From Amaranthus tricolor (taxonomy: Eukaryota > Streptophyta > Magnoliopsida > Caryophyllales > Amaranthaceae), in NCBI RefSeq assembly GCF_026212465.1, contig NC_080057.1, positions 10,429,263 to 10,493,262 of the forward strand: a stretch of DNA of 64,000 bases, written 5' to 3'. Each line of letters starts with the position of its first letter. The first letter of the stretch is position 1. Shown here one piece after another: positions 1 to 12,700 of the stretch. Below the pieces are notes generated by a model that was not told where the DNA came from, searched no databases, and was given only the letters and a program-made list of their open reading frames with translations. The position numbers were made by a program, and so were the translations under genes.

Positions 1-496
1 CAACTGACTTGAGGCCATTAACATCAATGCCAACATGGTTGCCATCAATATCACCAAGCACAGCATTTTGAATGGTATCTAGTTCTAAAGCAAAGACATG
101 ATTAGTGGGAAGACCATTGCTAGAAATGTTAAAGAGTCCTAGATACTCAGTGGGAACAGCATGCTTGAAGTTCATGGACGAAGCGATAACAAAGGCAATT
201 CCATGACCACTATGACCAGGCACATCAGTATTGATGGCAAAGACAAAAGTTGTGGAAAATGAACTATTGATATTGAACTTTAGGGGTTGAGGGTAGAAAA
301 CATGGCCACTTCCTTGCAAAGAACTGTTTGTCATCTGTAGAAGGCCATTAGGGTGGATGTTTGCAAGCCCATCAAGATGAAATTTTGCTCCTTGGAACCC
401 ATTGTAAATGAACTTTATTTCTTCTTCAGCAAAGTTAAGTACAACAAAAAAGAAGAGTATTAGAGACCTGTACAGGTGAGTACAAAATTTAGCCAT
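1..496 (-). CDS. L-type lectin-domain receptor kinase, N-terminal part (truncated by window edge)
   Basis: The minus strand is open from an ATG at 496 to the window edge (165 codons, no stop). Residues 1-24 form a hydrophobic signal-peptide-like leader. The next stretch reads as a legume-type lectin fold: FIYNGFQGAKFHLDG near residue 30, then a TTFVFAI strand, GHGIAFVI, EYLGLFN, FALELDTIQ and GDIDGNHVGIDVNGLKS. These are the usual landmarks of the extracellular L-lectin domain, including the ELDT strand and the DxxxNHVGID block. Known members continue with a transmembrane helix and a Ser/Thr kinase at the plasma membrane, in defence and development signalling. The kinase half would lie left of base 1 and is not seen, so a soluble lectin cannot be excluded. 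The gene points away from the rest of the window. Confidence 0.85.
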   Translation of the reverse strand, partial: MAKFCTHLYRSLILFFFVVLNFAEEEIKFIYNGFQGAKFHLDGLANIHPNGLLQMTNSSLQGSGHVFYPQPLKFNINSSFSTTFVFAINTDVPGHSGHGIAFVIASSMNFKHAVPTEYLGLFNISSNGLPTNHVFALELDTIQNAVLGDIDGNHVGIDVNGLKSV

Positions 497-1837
497 GAAA
501 CATAATTCATTAGAGGGATGAATTTCAAGAAACCTATAATCAATTTTTTTTGTAAAATATTGTGGTTTACAGAAAACATGAAAGACTTGACTTCTATCAC
601 TTTCAGATAAACTAAGACTACCTACTTAAGTATATCAAAAACCCATTCTCATAACATATTTCCGGTTTATATTCCCAAGCACCGCAATAAGGAGGAAATG
701 ATGTTTTTGGAAAGACCATCTCGCCTAGAATTTATATCAAATCACATATAAAATCTTCTTGTTACTATGTTCGATATATGGTTATTCCCGATGATGAAGT
801 TCACATTTGGTGTATGTTAACCAAAGGTTTGAACTTGTCATATATTTGGTAACCTACTAAGTTTATGTAACTTTATTTTATATGTTTGATTAATAAAATT
901 AAAGTCACATTTACAACATCATTTACTAACCCTTAAAATGCAATCAACTTGAGCAAGGATCTGTAAATGTCAAAGTCTTAATCTCTTATGGATTATTTCA
1001 CTAAAGGATCATGTTTACATGTCAATTTTAAATTAACATCACATATGTGAAAAGGACATAGCTTTTCTTTTATTACAAGGTAGGACTAGGGAAAAGACAG
1101 CAATAATCGAACACCGGACCTTATATGGTAAAATTTGTATATGCTCTAACTGAGACAACATCCAAAAGCTAAATTAGCCGCAAGGCATTTTTTCAAAAGA
1201 AGGCTGGATGGCGTGACTGCTAATATTATTATAGGAAAAATATTGCAAAGAAGTCTTGCAAATGTGCCACATAAGGAACTTTTCACTGTCAAAGGGAAGA
1301 AAAAAGTGTTGGGTGCTCCACATCTATCAAGTTTAGCCACATCATTTGTTAGCTTGAATAATTATACACAAGCATATCCTTCAACAGGTTTGACTTTGCA
1401 ACCACCAAATCTCAAACATGAAGACTTATGATTGGTTGGGAGTTTTGGTCTTTGGGACCATGTTTGTGAATATCCCTAGTCTTTGAAGGAGTTTTTGAAG
1501 TGAGACTTTGTCCAAGACTTCCAATGGAGAGGTAGAACAAGTAGTGAGTCTTGAAAAATAAAGACTCATCCTCAAAACTTTTACCTGTTTGGTTAACACT
1601 GCTGATTGGTGGTAATGTAAATAATATATGGTGTAAATTTTCATAATAAGTATCATGTTATTTCCATGGTAATGAAAGTTTGATTATAAAAAAAATTTCT
1701 TTCACCATTTTCCATTACCACCAAATACCACATGTTTAAATGGTAATGCATTGGAATGAACTTTGTGAAGGAGATGAGATTATTGAAGAAGAATAAGGAT
1801 AACCATTAAATTTGTCAAAAGATATTCATACCAAAAC
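497..1837. other. Intergenic region upstream of the lectin kinase
   Basis: This AT-rich stretch should hold the promoter of the minus-strand lectin kinase gene, but I see no convincing TATA box. Two overlapping short open frames around 1146-1431 on opposite strands resemble nothing I recognise and are probably chance. At about 1611-1722 the motif GGTGGTAATG and its reverse complement CATTACCACC flank about 90 bp, which could be the ends of a small MITE; no target duplication is evident. Confidence 0.35.
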
Positions 1838-2215
1838 ATGTCAAGGAACCAACTCAACCAAAAGCTTAAGCTTATGGTTGAGGCCCCAGAAAATGTTATA
1901 TACTCTAACACACCCACTCACACGAGAGCCCATTGGGCTAGAAATGTGGATGCGCACATATGCCAAGCATTCGAACCTGTGACCTCTTGTCACGTTGGCT
2001 TCTGATACCATGTCAAGATTAATTAATGGGGAAATAAAGGTAAAGAAAAAGGTTTAGGGTTTTGAATATTGTTTTTATTAATTAACCAAAGCAATAATAG
2101 CCCCTATTTATACAAGGATTAAGAGGACTAAACAAAGAAAGAAAATATTCTATGGAATAATTACTAATTATAATATTCTCTAAATATATGCAATATATTT
2201 CCTACAAAAATTACA
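1838..2215 (-). mobile_element. Short-LTR retroelement remnant with primer-binding site
   Basis: Read on the minus strand, 2215-2011 is a 205-bp segment starting TG and ending TTGACA. It is followed directly by TGGTATCAGAAGCC (2010-1997), which matches the tRNA-iMet primer-binding site of plant LTR retrotransposons. The LTR-like part has a TATAAATAGGGG box and a U5-like stretch ending in CCATTAATTAATCTTGACA. Downstream, 1978-1968 is GGTTCGAATGC, close to a Pol III B box, and TTGACATG recurs at 1838. A TRIM-type element fits the short LTR; a tRNA-related SINE is the alternative. No second LTR or target duplication is seen. Confidence 0.45.
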
Positions 2216-2655
2216 CCAACTTTTCATTACAATTCCTACCATTTAGTACCGATTACCCAAGCCGTTAAGATAAGATAATGTTATGATTTTTTTTCGACAC
2301 TTTTTCCATTTTTCTATGACAATGCGCCTAACAATTAATTATGAATAATCTCAACTTTTGGGTAACTTACCAAGATTATTGTTTCTCAATGTTAACTTGC
2401 AATTGAAGGTTAATTCTATTAAAAATAAAGAAATAATACAAATTAAAAATAAAAATAAACAATAAAAGTAAAATAAAAAAAAACACACCCCTCTATCACC
2501 ACTATCAACCCATGTTTGACCGCCACCCTCCATCACCACCGTCTACCCCTATCTGACTGCCACCCTCCATCACCACCGTCCACCCCTCCCCACCCTATCA
2601 CCACCCACCATTTGCCCTCCCCTACCCGATTATTACAAATAATGATATAAAATAC
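2216..2655. other. AT-rich intergenic stretch with short CCATCACCACC repeats
   Basis: No gene is evident. From about 2493 to 2600 a C-rich segment repeats CCACCCTCCATCACCACCGTC-like units, first at about 2522 and again near 2560. This is a small minisatellite, not coding. Confidence 0.4.
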
Positions 2656-4599
2656 TGTAACACCCTTTAAATTAATTCTATACAAACTTAAGGATTTAAT
2701 TTACTTAAAACAAGATTTAACTTAGACAGTGTTAATAACCACTAAGGATGACAAGAATATAACCAAAATAAAATTATTTATTCGGAAATAGAAGGAAAAA
2801 ATTTAAAAATTACAATTCGATAAAAAGTTCTTAATAGTGACATAAAAAACATACGATATACTTAAAAAAAATTTCTATGTGTTAATTTTAAGCATCCTCA
2901 CTCAAGATCCCCCTAGAACAACCTGCAATATAAGATGGGAAAAACAAGAGAACATATAAAAAAAATCATCATAAACTAAGTAATATGACTCCATTTCGTA
3001 AAAATAGTAATAGTAAAATAATTTTTAATAGAAATTGATTTGACCATTCAAATGAAATATATAATTAATCATCTTTTTAAAATTTTGTCGGTCATAATAA
3101 TAAAACTAAAATAATTTAAAGGAGAAATGTGAATGCCAGTAGCCGAGACTAATCCATGCTAATCACCTACTTCAACAAAGGTCGTCATCTTAATAATAAT
3201 GCCCAATCACAAGAATTCCTAGTGTGCACACCCCTTCTACTTAGATCACAACAAATAGAAGGAAAACGACAAAGTTATAACATAGAGTATGCAAATAATA
3301 TGACTCGTTGGTAGCTAAACTAATTTAACAAGACACACTGTTCAACACCTTTACGTGCTACATTTTCCTCATAAAATTTAGTTGAAAGAAAATCGTCAAT
3401 TTTATAACGACTCAGAATTAATCGTCATGAAAACTTTATAACAATACAATTTACATTCAATTTACAACACTTAAAACGTTATTATTATATTAAATTTCAA
3501 CCGAAGATAATCATAGTCAAATAAAAATAATATTAAGACACAGGATGAAAGTCTCAAAAATCGTATAATATAAGAACAATCTATTAATCATAATAATATA
3601 ATTAATTTTATATTTTTAAATATAAAAGTACATAATATAAATTATGTCGGATAGCAGATTGGAGTATATTGGACATTGAAATTACCTTGAGTAGTGTAAA
3701 AGTATTAAGGGTTATGGGAACTAGTAGAACGTGTTTTCTAAGGCTCTTTCGAAATCTCCATCTACAATTTTAGGTCAAAAGGATTAGATAATCTAATTGT
3801 AATACCCCTTAAAAATAATTAACCATTTTCTTTTGAGGTGTAAAAAATTTAATAAAAGGTATATTTTTAAATTTGAAATAAAATTTTCAAATTTGTTTCT
3901 AAAGTCATCAATATTTGAAAAAAAAATAGTAAAAAAAAGAAGACATAAAAAAAATATATTAAAAAAACGAGACATAAAGAGGTCACACAAAAAATTGAAA
4001 TAGTAAATCAAAAAGATTAAGAGATAAACAAAAAATAAAATAATTGATTATAAAAAACGGAACAAGATTAAGAGACAAATAAAAAATAATGTAATTGATT
4101 AGAAAAAATGAACAATTGGTTTTTAGAGAAAGGAAAACGTGAGGACGAGTTAAGTAAGAGAGGAGAGAGAAAGTTTAAAGAAAGAATTTCCGATTTGCAC
4201 AATGAAGCATGACGTTAAGCAGGGAAGAAGAAAGGGATCGAATATTTCAACTACCATGTGTTCAAGGTAGGTTTTTCATTCATCCTCTTCTTCTTAATTC
4301 ATGATTTTTCTGAATAAAAAAAATGAAATGAAGGTTTGACAGAAAAATGAAATTTGGGGTTTTTGGTTTCTTACCAAGTCTTAGAGAGGAAGGGATGAAT
4401 TGCGTCTAGTGTTTAGAAACTAGCTCAATTTATAAGGCAATTTGTTGATTAATTTAGGAAGAAATTTAAGGGAATTCCTGAAATTATGACTAATTGAATG
4501 GGATATTAAATGCGATCACTAATTGGGAGAATTTGAAAACCTTCCATTTAAAAATTGATTTTATTTTATTTTACTTTGCTGAAATATTAGGGTGTTACA
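2656..4599 (+). mobile_element. Probable solo LTR, Ty3/gypsy-like (1,944 bp)
   Basis: The segment begins TGTAACACCCTTT and ends AGGGTGTTACA, so it has matched inverted ends with the TG...CA termini of an LTR. TGTAACACCC is a frequent start of plant gypsy LTRs. It is flanked by AATAC (2651-2655) and AATAT (4600-4604), four of five bases of a 5-bp target duplication. There is no coding sequence inside; a GA-rich stretch near 4140-4260 looks like a transcript leader. No second copy lies nearby, so a solo LTR from unequal recombination is the simplest reading. The orientation is assumed. Confidence 0.55.
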
Positions 4600-5289
4600 A
4601 ATATAAATTACAATTTGGAAGAATTTGTATTTCCTTTGTTGATGGCTAAAAACAAACTTACACAATTACATTGAAATAAACTTGAAGATACTTTTGTAAT
4701 GAAGACCGTTACCCGAAAATTTGATACTTATTGTAGGCCTGTGCTCACATTCCTTTCGTGATATTTTCCCCACAAAGGTACTTGGGTTTGAACTTGAAAA
4801 TTCACAATGAGATATAAACAATACAATTAATGCCTAGTGCAATACACTTCATGAGTGATCGAGCCAGAATTGATATCTCTACGAATTTGAATCAAATGAC
4901 CCATCCAACCAATTGAAGATTAAGTACATACATAATCACTAACACAAAGTCATTAACCTGACATTAGAAGGCCATGTTCATATCTTATTCATAAGTTTAT
5001 CATAGCCGGTATGCCAAGATCTTGATGACTTGAAGCGTCCACACTTCAAACTTATATAGGTAGATTCTCATTATGTATTAAACGTATCCCCGTTTATTTA
5101 AATTTGTTGCTTACGAAAATCAAAGAAAATAAAAACGATGTTACTCACGTGGATACTAACTCGTTCATTACGGTCTAAAGTAACGGTGGATTATTTAAAT
5201 TTGTTGCTTACAAAAATCAAAACGAATTTTACCACATTGAATTCAAGACACGATGTTACTCACGTGTCAATTGGGCTTTTCCAATTGAC

Positions 5290-5850
5290 TTTTATCGACA
5301 TAATTCGATTTTAATTGACGCTTGATCAATCGAATCCCTAATCATGCCTTTAGTGAATGAATCAGCCAAATTGAAGTTAGTGTTCACATAGTCAAAAGTT
5401 ATGACCCCATTAGTAATAAGTCCTTGCACTAGGTTATGCCTAAGAGCAATATGACCAGACTTACCATTATACACTTGACTATAAACTCTACATAAAGTCG
5501 TCATGTAATCCGCATGAATCGCCATTGTGAAATAGGCTTAGGTAACAAAGTTATTTCAGGCATAAGATTCCTCAACCACTAAGCTTCACTTGCTGCCGAG
5601 ACAAGCGCTATGAATTCTGTGGACATAGTGGAATCAGCTATACATGTTTATTTCTTTGAGCACCATGAAATGGCACCTCCCCCATAAACAAACACTCAAC
5701 CATTAGTTGAAGAATTATCCTCTTTATTAGTGATCCAACTAGCATCGGAATAACCTTCCAAAATAGGAGTTTCCCCACTATATGTAATACCGTAATCCAT
5801 GATACACAACAAGTATCATAATAATATTTTTATCACCATCTAGTAATGGA
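5290..5850 (-). pseudogene. Copia RNase H remnant
   Basis: From about 5700 the minus strand reads GGGAISWCSKK, then a stop, then STEFIALVSAASEA, the RNase H core of copia polyproteins. It resumes at 5525 with MAIHADYMTTL and GKSGHIALRHN and ends with NLADSFTKGM, the usual C-terminal block. At least one stop and one frameshift separate the parts. Confidence 0.7.
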
Positions 5851-5939
5851 GACCTGGGTTGCTTGTTAATCTACTTAGTTTACCAACCGCAAATGCTATG
5901 TCTGGCCTTATACAGGTCATCACATATATCAAAGATCCA

Positions 5940-6560
5940 ATGACCTTTAAATACTCCAATTGTGAAATTGGTAGTCAGGTATGTTTGGAAAACTTTATAC
6001 CCGGTTCATGGGAGTAGAGACTGGTGCCTTATCAAGCATGTTGAACTGCTGAAGTATTTTCTCAACATAGTGAGATTGTCTTAGCTTGATTCGGTTACCT
6101 TTTCTCATGATCTTAATACCTAAGATCACATCAGTCTCCCCCATATTCTGTTTTGTCAAGACCTAGACAAAAAGTCTTTTGTCTCTTGAGCTTGTACTAA
6201 ACTAGTACTAAAGATGAGCATGTCATGTACATATAGAAAAATGATAACAACATTTCCATAGCTGTTAAACTTGCTAGTAAATTTGTCCATATAAGAATTT
6301 AACAAGTTTACACACTTTATTTTCTTGTCCTTCCAAAACAAACCCTTTGGGTTGTTTCATATAAACCTCCTCATCTAGTTCCCCATACAAAAATGTGGTT
6401 TTAGCATCCATTTGATGGATCTCTATAAGATAGTTTGTTGCTAAAGCTACTAACAACCTGATAGTGGTTATTCTTGCAACTGGTGCATATGTATTGAAAT
6501 GATCGATACCAAGCTTTTCTCTAAAAGCCTTGTGCCACTAAACAGGTCTTGAACTTATCA
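5940..6560 (-). pseudogene. Copia reverse transcriptase remnant
   Basis: The minus strand reads IHQMDAKTTFLYGELDEEVYMKQPKGF, the hallmark copia RT block, then after a frameshift IIFLYVHDMLIFS. The catalytic motif is normally YVDD; here the first Asp codon reads His. Upstream residues around 6480-6560 (NTYAPVA-type region) and downstream residues to about 5950 are in several frames. The enzyme is dead. Confidence 0.7.
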
Positions 6561-7333
6561 ATGGTACCATTAATAATCATTTTCTTTCGAAAGCTCCACT
6601 TGCAACCAATTGGTTTACAAGTAAGAAGATCATCCGTTAACAATATTGTTATTTCCCATGATAGATTGCATCTCATCATCGATAGCATCTTTCAAAAAAG
6701 CAATATCATGTGATGCCATAGCATCTCCATAAGTCACAGGGTCACCTTTCACATTTAATAAATATGGAATACTAGAAAAAATTTTATTTCTAGTACCTTC
6801 AACCAAATATACTTCGAAATCTAGTCTAAAGCATTTAGCTTTCTATTGTCTTTTACTCCGTCTAGGAATAGAATCAACATCTTGTTGTTCATCTAGATGT
6901 CGATTTTCATCAACATCTAGAGTTGAACCTTGTTAATATCATCAACATCCTCATTGGTGCTTATTTGTAGATTTCTTTGTTTACTCAATGATGAAATTCT
7001 ATTTTCATCAAAAATTGCATCTTGACTCAATCATCAAATGAATCAATATGTAGTCACTTTGTACCAAAAATATCATAACCTATAAATATGCATTCTATCC
7101 CTAAAACCCTAAAACCCCAAACTCTAAGATAGGTTAAGTTTGGTTTTCTTTTGTACCAAAGTTCATAAGGAGTCTCCTTCTTTGTGCTCGTTGAAACCTG
7201 GTTAAGAATGTGACAAGTCATCAACATTGTTGCACCTCAAAATCCTTCACTCAAGTTTGAGTAGGATAACATAGAATTAACCATATCTTGTAGAGGACGG
7301 TTCTTCCTCTCCGCCACACCATTTGATTGTGGT

Positions 7334-7484
7334 GCGTATTAGGCGGTTGTTTCATGTATAATACGCACTGAACTAAAATAAGATGGATCATAATATTCAC
7401 CTCCTTTTGCGTATTAGGCGGTTGTTTCATGTATAATACGCATTGAACTAAAATAAGATGGGTCATAATGTTCACCTCCTTTAA
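7334..7484 (-). repeat. 75-bp tandem duplication inside the copia integrase remnant
   Basis: Two adjacent copies start at 7334 and 7409 with GCGTATTAGGCGGTTGTTTC and differ at only a few positions. The period of 75 is a multiple of three, so the minus-strand frame shows a peptide of about 25 residues twice (VLYMKQPPNT in each). Confidence 0.85.
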
Positions 7485-7576
7485 GTTTACTACCAATTTG
7501 TATTTCTACTTCATTTTTGTAAATTTTAAGATAATTAAGAGCTCATCTTTACACATAACAAAGCTTGGAAAAATCA

Positions 7577-7894
7577 TCAATAAAAGTATTTCTTATTTCC
7601 CAATAATGGTGTACTATAAAAGTCACAAAGATCACTACGTATCAAATCCAAAATTTTAGATTTACGTTCAATAGTATTAAATGGTGTTCTTTTGATCTTA
7701 TTTAACATACATGTTTTGCAATTTTTAGACATTCTAGTGCACATAGGAATCAAGTCATATTTAGACATAAAAGTAATTTTATCAAAGTTCACATGTCTAA
7801 GTCTAACATGCCACAAATAATACAAATCAAACTTTTCATTACTAGATGAAGTTTTAACATTATAAATAGCATCTTTATTCAAATTTAACGACAA
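7577..7894 (-). pseudogene. Copia GAG-pre-integrase / integrase zinc-binding remnant
   Basis: A 105-codon frame reads LWHVRLRHVNFDKI and later CKTCMLNKIKRTPF, matching the HHCC zinc-binding module before the copia integrase core. It continues to DLIRSDLCDFYSTPLLGNKKYF, the start of the integrase core (first catalytic Asp region), and then stops. The rest of the core further left (about 6900-7500) is fragmentary and includes the in-frame duplication at 7334. Confidence 0.7.
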
Positions 7895-7943
7895 CTTAAA
7901 AAGACTATTTACATAGATAAGCTCTTCTTAGAAAGAAGTTATT

Positions 7944-8286
7944 TTAGGAGATAATACACCTATCCGCTTCAAACACTAGTTTGTTGCCTAATCGATTCAA
8001 CACCAGACTCAAGACAAGATTTCTACTAATTTCGGGTGCATAATAAACATCTATCAAAAATAAGAGATTACTCGAAGTAAACAACAATTCAACTTGTCCT
8101 TTGCCTTGGATCATGATGGGGACATTTTTTCCCATAAAGACAATGCTCCCCATCAACCACCTTATGTAAGGTTTTGAACCATTTTGTAGAGTTGTAAACA
8201 TGTCTTAAAGCCCCCAAATCAATCCACCAAGACAAAGTATCATCCTGCATAACATCAAAGTTAGTATTCATTAAAGAAAAATTCAA
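7944..8286 (-). pseudogene. Copia aspartic protease region remnant
   Basis: Two overlapping frames share the protease region. One reads WWIDLGALRHVYN, where functional copia proteases have a D-S/T-G-A-S/T triad followed by a histidine; here the Ser/Thr is leucine. The frame then shifts and continues with FTTLQNG and the strand LIDVYYAPEISRNLVLS, the typical block after the protease core. It is not functional. Confidence 0.65.
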
Positions 8287-8300
8287 AGGACAATTTTTAA

Positions 8301-8640
8301 TTAAAATTGTATGTTCACCTTGTTTCGGAGGGTCTTTGCTTGTAGAAGCTTAACCACCATTTTCCTTCTTTTGCTTGTTCTTAAAAACAAAGAAATTTTT
8401 CGTTTGATTTTCAGGCTTACCACACTCCCAACATGCCTTTTCCCCGGCGTTGTTGGTAGAGAACTACTAGCCTTCCCCTTGAAAGATGCATATTTTTCTT
8501 TCTCTTTTCCCCGAATGGGATGGGATGGGATGGTTTCCCCTTCGCAACCATGTTGATAGTACCAACATTTTTTCATCCTTTTGATTCTCTTTAATCCTTA
8601 TGCTAGACTCAATGCTTTAAAGCATGTCTAACATCCCTTT
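8301..8640 (-). pseudogene. Copia gag remnant with damaged zinc knuckle
   Basis: About 8441-8370 reads KACWECGKP followed by KNFFVFKNK. This is a retroviral-type CCHC knuckle in which the two first cysteines remain, while the histidine and last cysteine positions carry other residues. The reading frame around it is broken. The family uses this finger to bind its RNA in virus-like particles; this copy has lost that. Confidence 0.6.
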
Positions 8641-9764
8641 AAGAAGGAGGCAAATTGTGTATAATTCTTGGAAAAATATCATCCAATTTAGTTTCATGAA
8701 TTTTCATATTAATTTTGCTTAAAATTTGAGTGAATAACTCATATTCTATTTTAAATTTCTATCAAATTAGTTTTACTTAAAATCAAACGTTAAACAAATA
8801 AAATTGTTTGTAATGTTTTTTATTGTGGATCTTACTTTTATATTATTAGAGTTTTGTATTTAAAATTGTATTTGATGTTTTAATATTATTTATTGGTTAA
8901 TTATTTGTATGTCATAATGATAAAAAAAATAATATTATCGTAAATGCGTAAAATAAAGAATTTTTTTAGAAGGATAAAATTGTCCAACATCAAGATAACT
9001 CCTTAAATAATATGGATTTTATCAGTTATGACCAAGAACTTCGTCTTGGATGATAGGTAATTATAATATCTTCTAACTTTTCTGGCCGATCTAGTCATAT
9101 GAAATTTATTTAAGTTATTAATTTTTTGTCTAAGATGATAAGTAGGATTTTTTTTACCTTTTTTGTTTATTTTTAAGTTTGTGCTTATTTGTTGAATATT
9201 GTAAAAATTATTTTATTTATTATATATGGTTGTCTTTGCGTTTTTAATACTAATTAGTAAAAATTTAATAAAGAAAGAGTAAATAATTAAAACTATACAT
9301 GACTATATTCATGTAACATTATTAACTTTTAATGATTGTATAATTATAAGACCGCATAATTTTTAAATGTTCTCAAAATGCATTTAATATAATATTGGTT
9401 TATAATATTGGATCAAAAAATGTTTTATAAAGTTTGGAAAAGTCTTGGGTTTGATCATCAAATAGTGATCCCTTCTATCAACCTACCTCCTAATAATAAA
9501 AGTTTTTTTTAAATAATTATAACTCAAATACATCCTTATACTACTCTGCTCCACTCAATTTTTTTATCTTGGTTCGTGTTAACGATTTTGTTCTAAATTT
9601 TTGAATATGATCCGATCACTTTTACTCCTTATATCCTTCACAAAATCATCGGCTTGTCTTGTGTGAGACCGTCTTGCCATTAGATGAGCCCATAAAATTA
9701 GTCAATTTCTATAACTTATCACTTTAAATTTAAAGTGATCACTTTTGTAACCGCCTCGAATTAT
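8641..9764. other. AT-rich intergenic stretch
   Basis: No gene is seen. At 9659-9675 TGTGTGAGACCGTCTTG resembles the GAGACCGTCTC-type ends of plant fold-back MULEs and MITEs, but no partner end was identified. Confidence 0.3.
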
Positions 9765-12700
9765 GAAGGCAAACACCAACTGAAATTTAGTATTAATCAA
9801 GCGGAAGGTTACTTTTGACAACATAATTAAGGGGTTACTTAAAGATCAAACCAATATCCAAGTATAATACTTGAACCAAACCAAAGCAATATAACGAAAG
9901 TCTTAACTGTCCAAAGTATAGGAAAATTACAACCAAATCGAAATAAGTCCAAAGTTCAAATTACGTCCTTAAAATAGTCTAAATCTAAACTAATAGTTTC
10001 TCAAATACAATAAAGATATCTAAACAAAAGGGGAGTCATACTCCAACTCGAGTTCATCTTCTGTTCGCATATCCATTCTCCGTCGAGGTGCCATAGGGGT
10101 TTACTCTAAAAACAAAACCATTGGAAAAACATACAAAGCATAGTATTTGCAAAAAGGCTGAGTATAAACACACTGGTGTCCGTCAAACAAGTTATTAAAA
10201 CCTTTTTTTATTTGAGTAAATTCATTTTGAAATATGCTCTTTCATTTGATAAATCATATTATCATTCAAATCCAGTTCAATGGCTCTATAGTCATTTCAA
10301 ATTCTTATTTTTCATCATAAATCATAAGATCTCAATGGATCCAAATCAATTTCAAACTCATATCATAAGTTACATGGGTACTCTGTGAGTCATCCTGTGA
10401 CTCGTTTGGTAGTCGGTCTACCGTCCGCGACATGTCCGGCAAGTGTAACACAATTGGTGAGCCGTTTAATCATGCACACAACATTGGCATATGTACCCGC
10501 CATTTAGGCTAAAACATTTTTTGTATATAATATATATCTTGTAATTTTAATAGCATTTGAAAGTAAAAAATATTAAGTTTTTCCATATGATAAACATCTT
10601 TTATTTGCACATAGCAAAACATACTTTATTTGCGACTTAGCAAAATAAAATTATACCGGAGTTCCAGAAGTCATATAACATGGTTATTAGGCCATTTGAA
10701 CTTATAAAAGTCATGTATGATGTTTTATGATTTTGTATAGACATTTTATCGATAAATAGAATAAAATAGGTGTAAAATTATTTGAGTCTGAATAAAATAT
10801 TATTAAAATTATATGATATTCCAGAAGCTATTTTAAGGGGTATAAAATTTTAAATAACCATTAAAAATCATGTGGAGTATTTTTAATAATTAATATCGTT
10901 ATTTTACCGATAAACCGAATAAAATTTATTTAAGTCCATATATGGTCACGAAAATCCATATAAATTTTTGAACATGTATCTACTATTTATATAAGTGTCT
11001 TATAAAATTTTCATGTCCAAAAGACATCATTTAGTATTTATTTTATATTTTACCGTTTTCAAACTTACCGATTATTAATAACCGAATAAAAATTATTAAG
11101 GTCCTTAAATGTCAACGAAACCTTCCCAAACTTTTACCAATTTAACCTACTGTCCATATGAGTATGTGATAAAAATTTCAAGTCCATATGTCTTTGTTTG
11201 GTAATTATGTTATATTTTACCATTTTACAATTTACCGTTAAACAATTTAACGATTATTCAAAAATCATAAAAAAAAAAATTCCAAACTAAATATATTCTG
11301 GCCAAATCTTCTTGGAGACATTATAATATGTTTTTATTAATTATTTTTGATGATGAAGAGTTCATCTAATACCATGTTTTATAATAAGAGTATTTAACAC
11401 CTTAAAATTCATTAAAATATCAATTTAACTAATTATCTCAACAAAAAGTATTCAAGAAATTTTCTTAACATATAACCACTGGAAATTTCTTTTAAAATAA
11501 ATTTTAAATATTTTCAAATTCATATAATCATTTCCATCACAATAACTTTCACAAAGTAGTATTAAATATGGCTTTAAACATACAATAATTTATAAAATCA
11601 ACATGCATGATGCCCACAATAATAATACATGTAATAAATTATTCTGTACTCAAATTTATCATTTTGACATCAGTTTTCAAGATTTAAGAACTTCTCTTTG
11701 GGAATTTTATTTTTTTAAAAACAAGTTTATACACAAACTTTCCTAACTTGTTCTTAAATCCTTTAAAAATCACCTCATGTAATATACCTCGACTCCAAGC
11801 CTATATAATTATTCCGTAAGCTCCCACGTAAGCTCCTACGCGTTCTTAGAAGTGGTTCCAACTTTGGGTCCTTGCCCTTCAAGACTCAACTCCAACTCTT
11901 CAACTAAACCATTCATCCAAAAATCAATAATAATTTTGGATTTCTAACATGCACTTAACTTTTCCTAGTTAGAGTTGTTAAACTAATACTTGTGATGATT
12001 TTAACATATTTGGAGTATACTTATTATGTTGAGCAACATACTTAGTTAAGTCCCATAATTTCACTTGAATCCTTTAAGTAACAAAATTTATATGTTTGTG
12101 GAAAAACATCTTCTTACTTTCTATTATGGCCGATTTTTATAGATTTATAAGTGATGATTTTCTTAGTTTGGAGATAAAATACTCATTTCATAATAATCTT
12201 AGTTTATAGAAAAATTCTTGTAAAAAAAATGTTTTACATGAACAAGTTTTAACAAAAACTAGTGGAATAAAGAAATGAACATAACTTATTCTATACTTGG
12301 TAGATTTTTTCAAGTTTGGTGTCTGTGGACAGCTCTTAAGATGAAGATTATTTTTATGGGAGATTTGAGTTTATAAACATAAATTTTCAGAAGTTTTAGA
12401 TGAGTTTTTGAAGAAGATTTGATGAGAAAAGAAGGTGTTTTAGTTATTGAAAGTTTGAAGGATTCTAATGTTTGTTCATAGATAAACTTGGGAGCAATGT
12501 GTTGGGGTTTATGGATAAATAATTATTCAGAAAATAGAGTGTTTTTGCTTCAAATATTTGCCTCTTGCATGCTTGCAATGATGCACAAGCTTTGGGTAGA
12601 ACAAAAAGGGTTTCTGGGTAGAGTTTTTAGCTTGTGTATGTAAGTATACAAAGGGCTATAAGGGGGAGTAGGACAGCTTTAGCATGGCTGGTTGGGGTTG

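Larger units (their letters stand above)
4640..8640 (-). mobile_element. Degenerate Ty1/copia retrotransposon
   Basis: Minus-strand reading gives the copia order gag zinc knuckle, protease, integrase zinc domain, reverse transcriptase, RNase H from 8640 down to 5290. Every domain is split by stops or frameshifts. No clear LTR pair was found; 4640-5290 may hold the 3' end. In that part a block of TTAAATTTGTTGCTTAC followed by CGATGTTACTCACGTG occurs twice (5098-5155 and about 5196-5266), a local duplication. The element is old and cannot encode an intact polyprotein. Confidence 0.8.

Noticed and set aside
1146..1431. Overlapping 64- and 72-codon frames
   Set aside because: They are on opposite strands of the same DNA and lack any recognisable motif.
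1968..2010. tRNA gene (GGTTCGAATGC B-box-like word)
   Set aside because: No A box or cloverleaf is visible; the word lies just after a retroelement primer-binding site.
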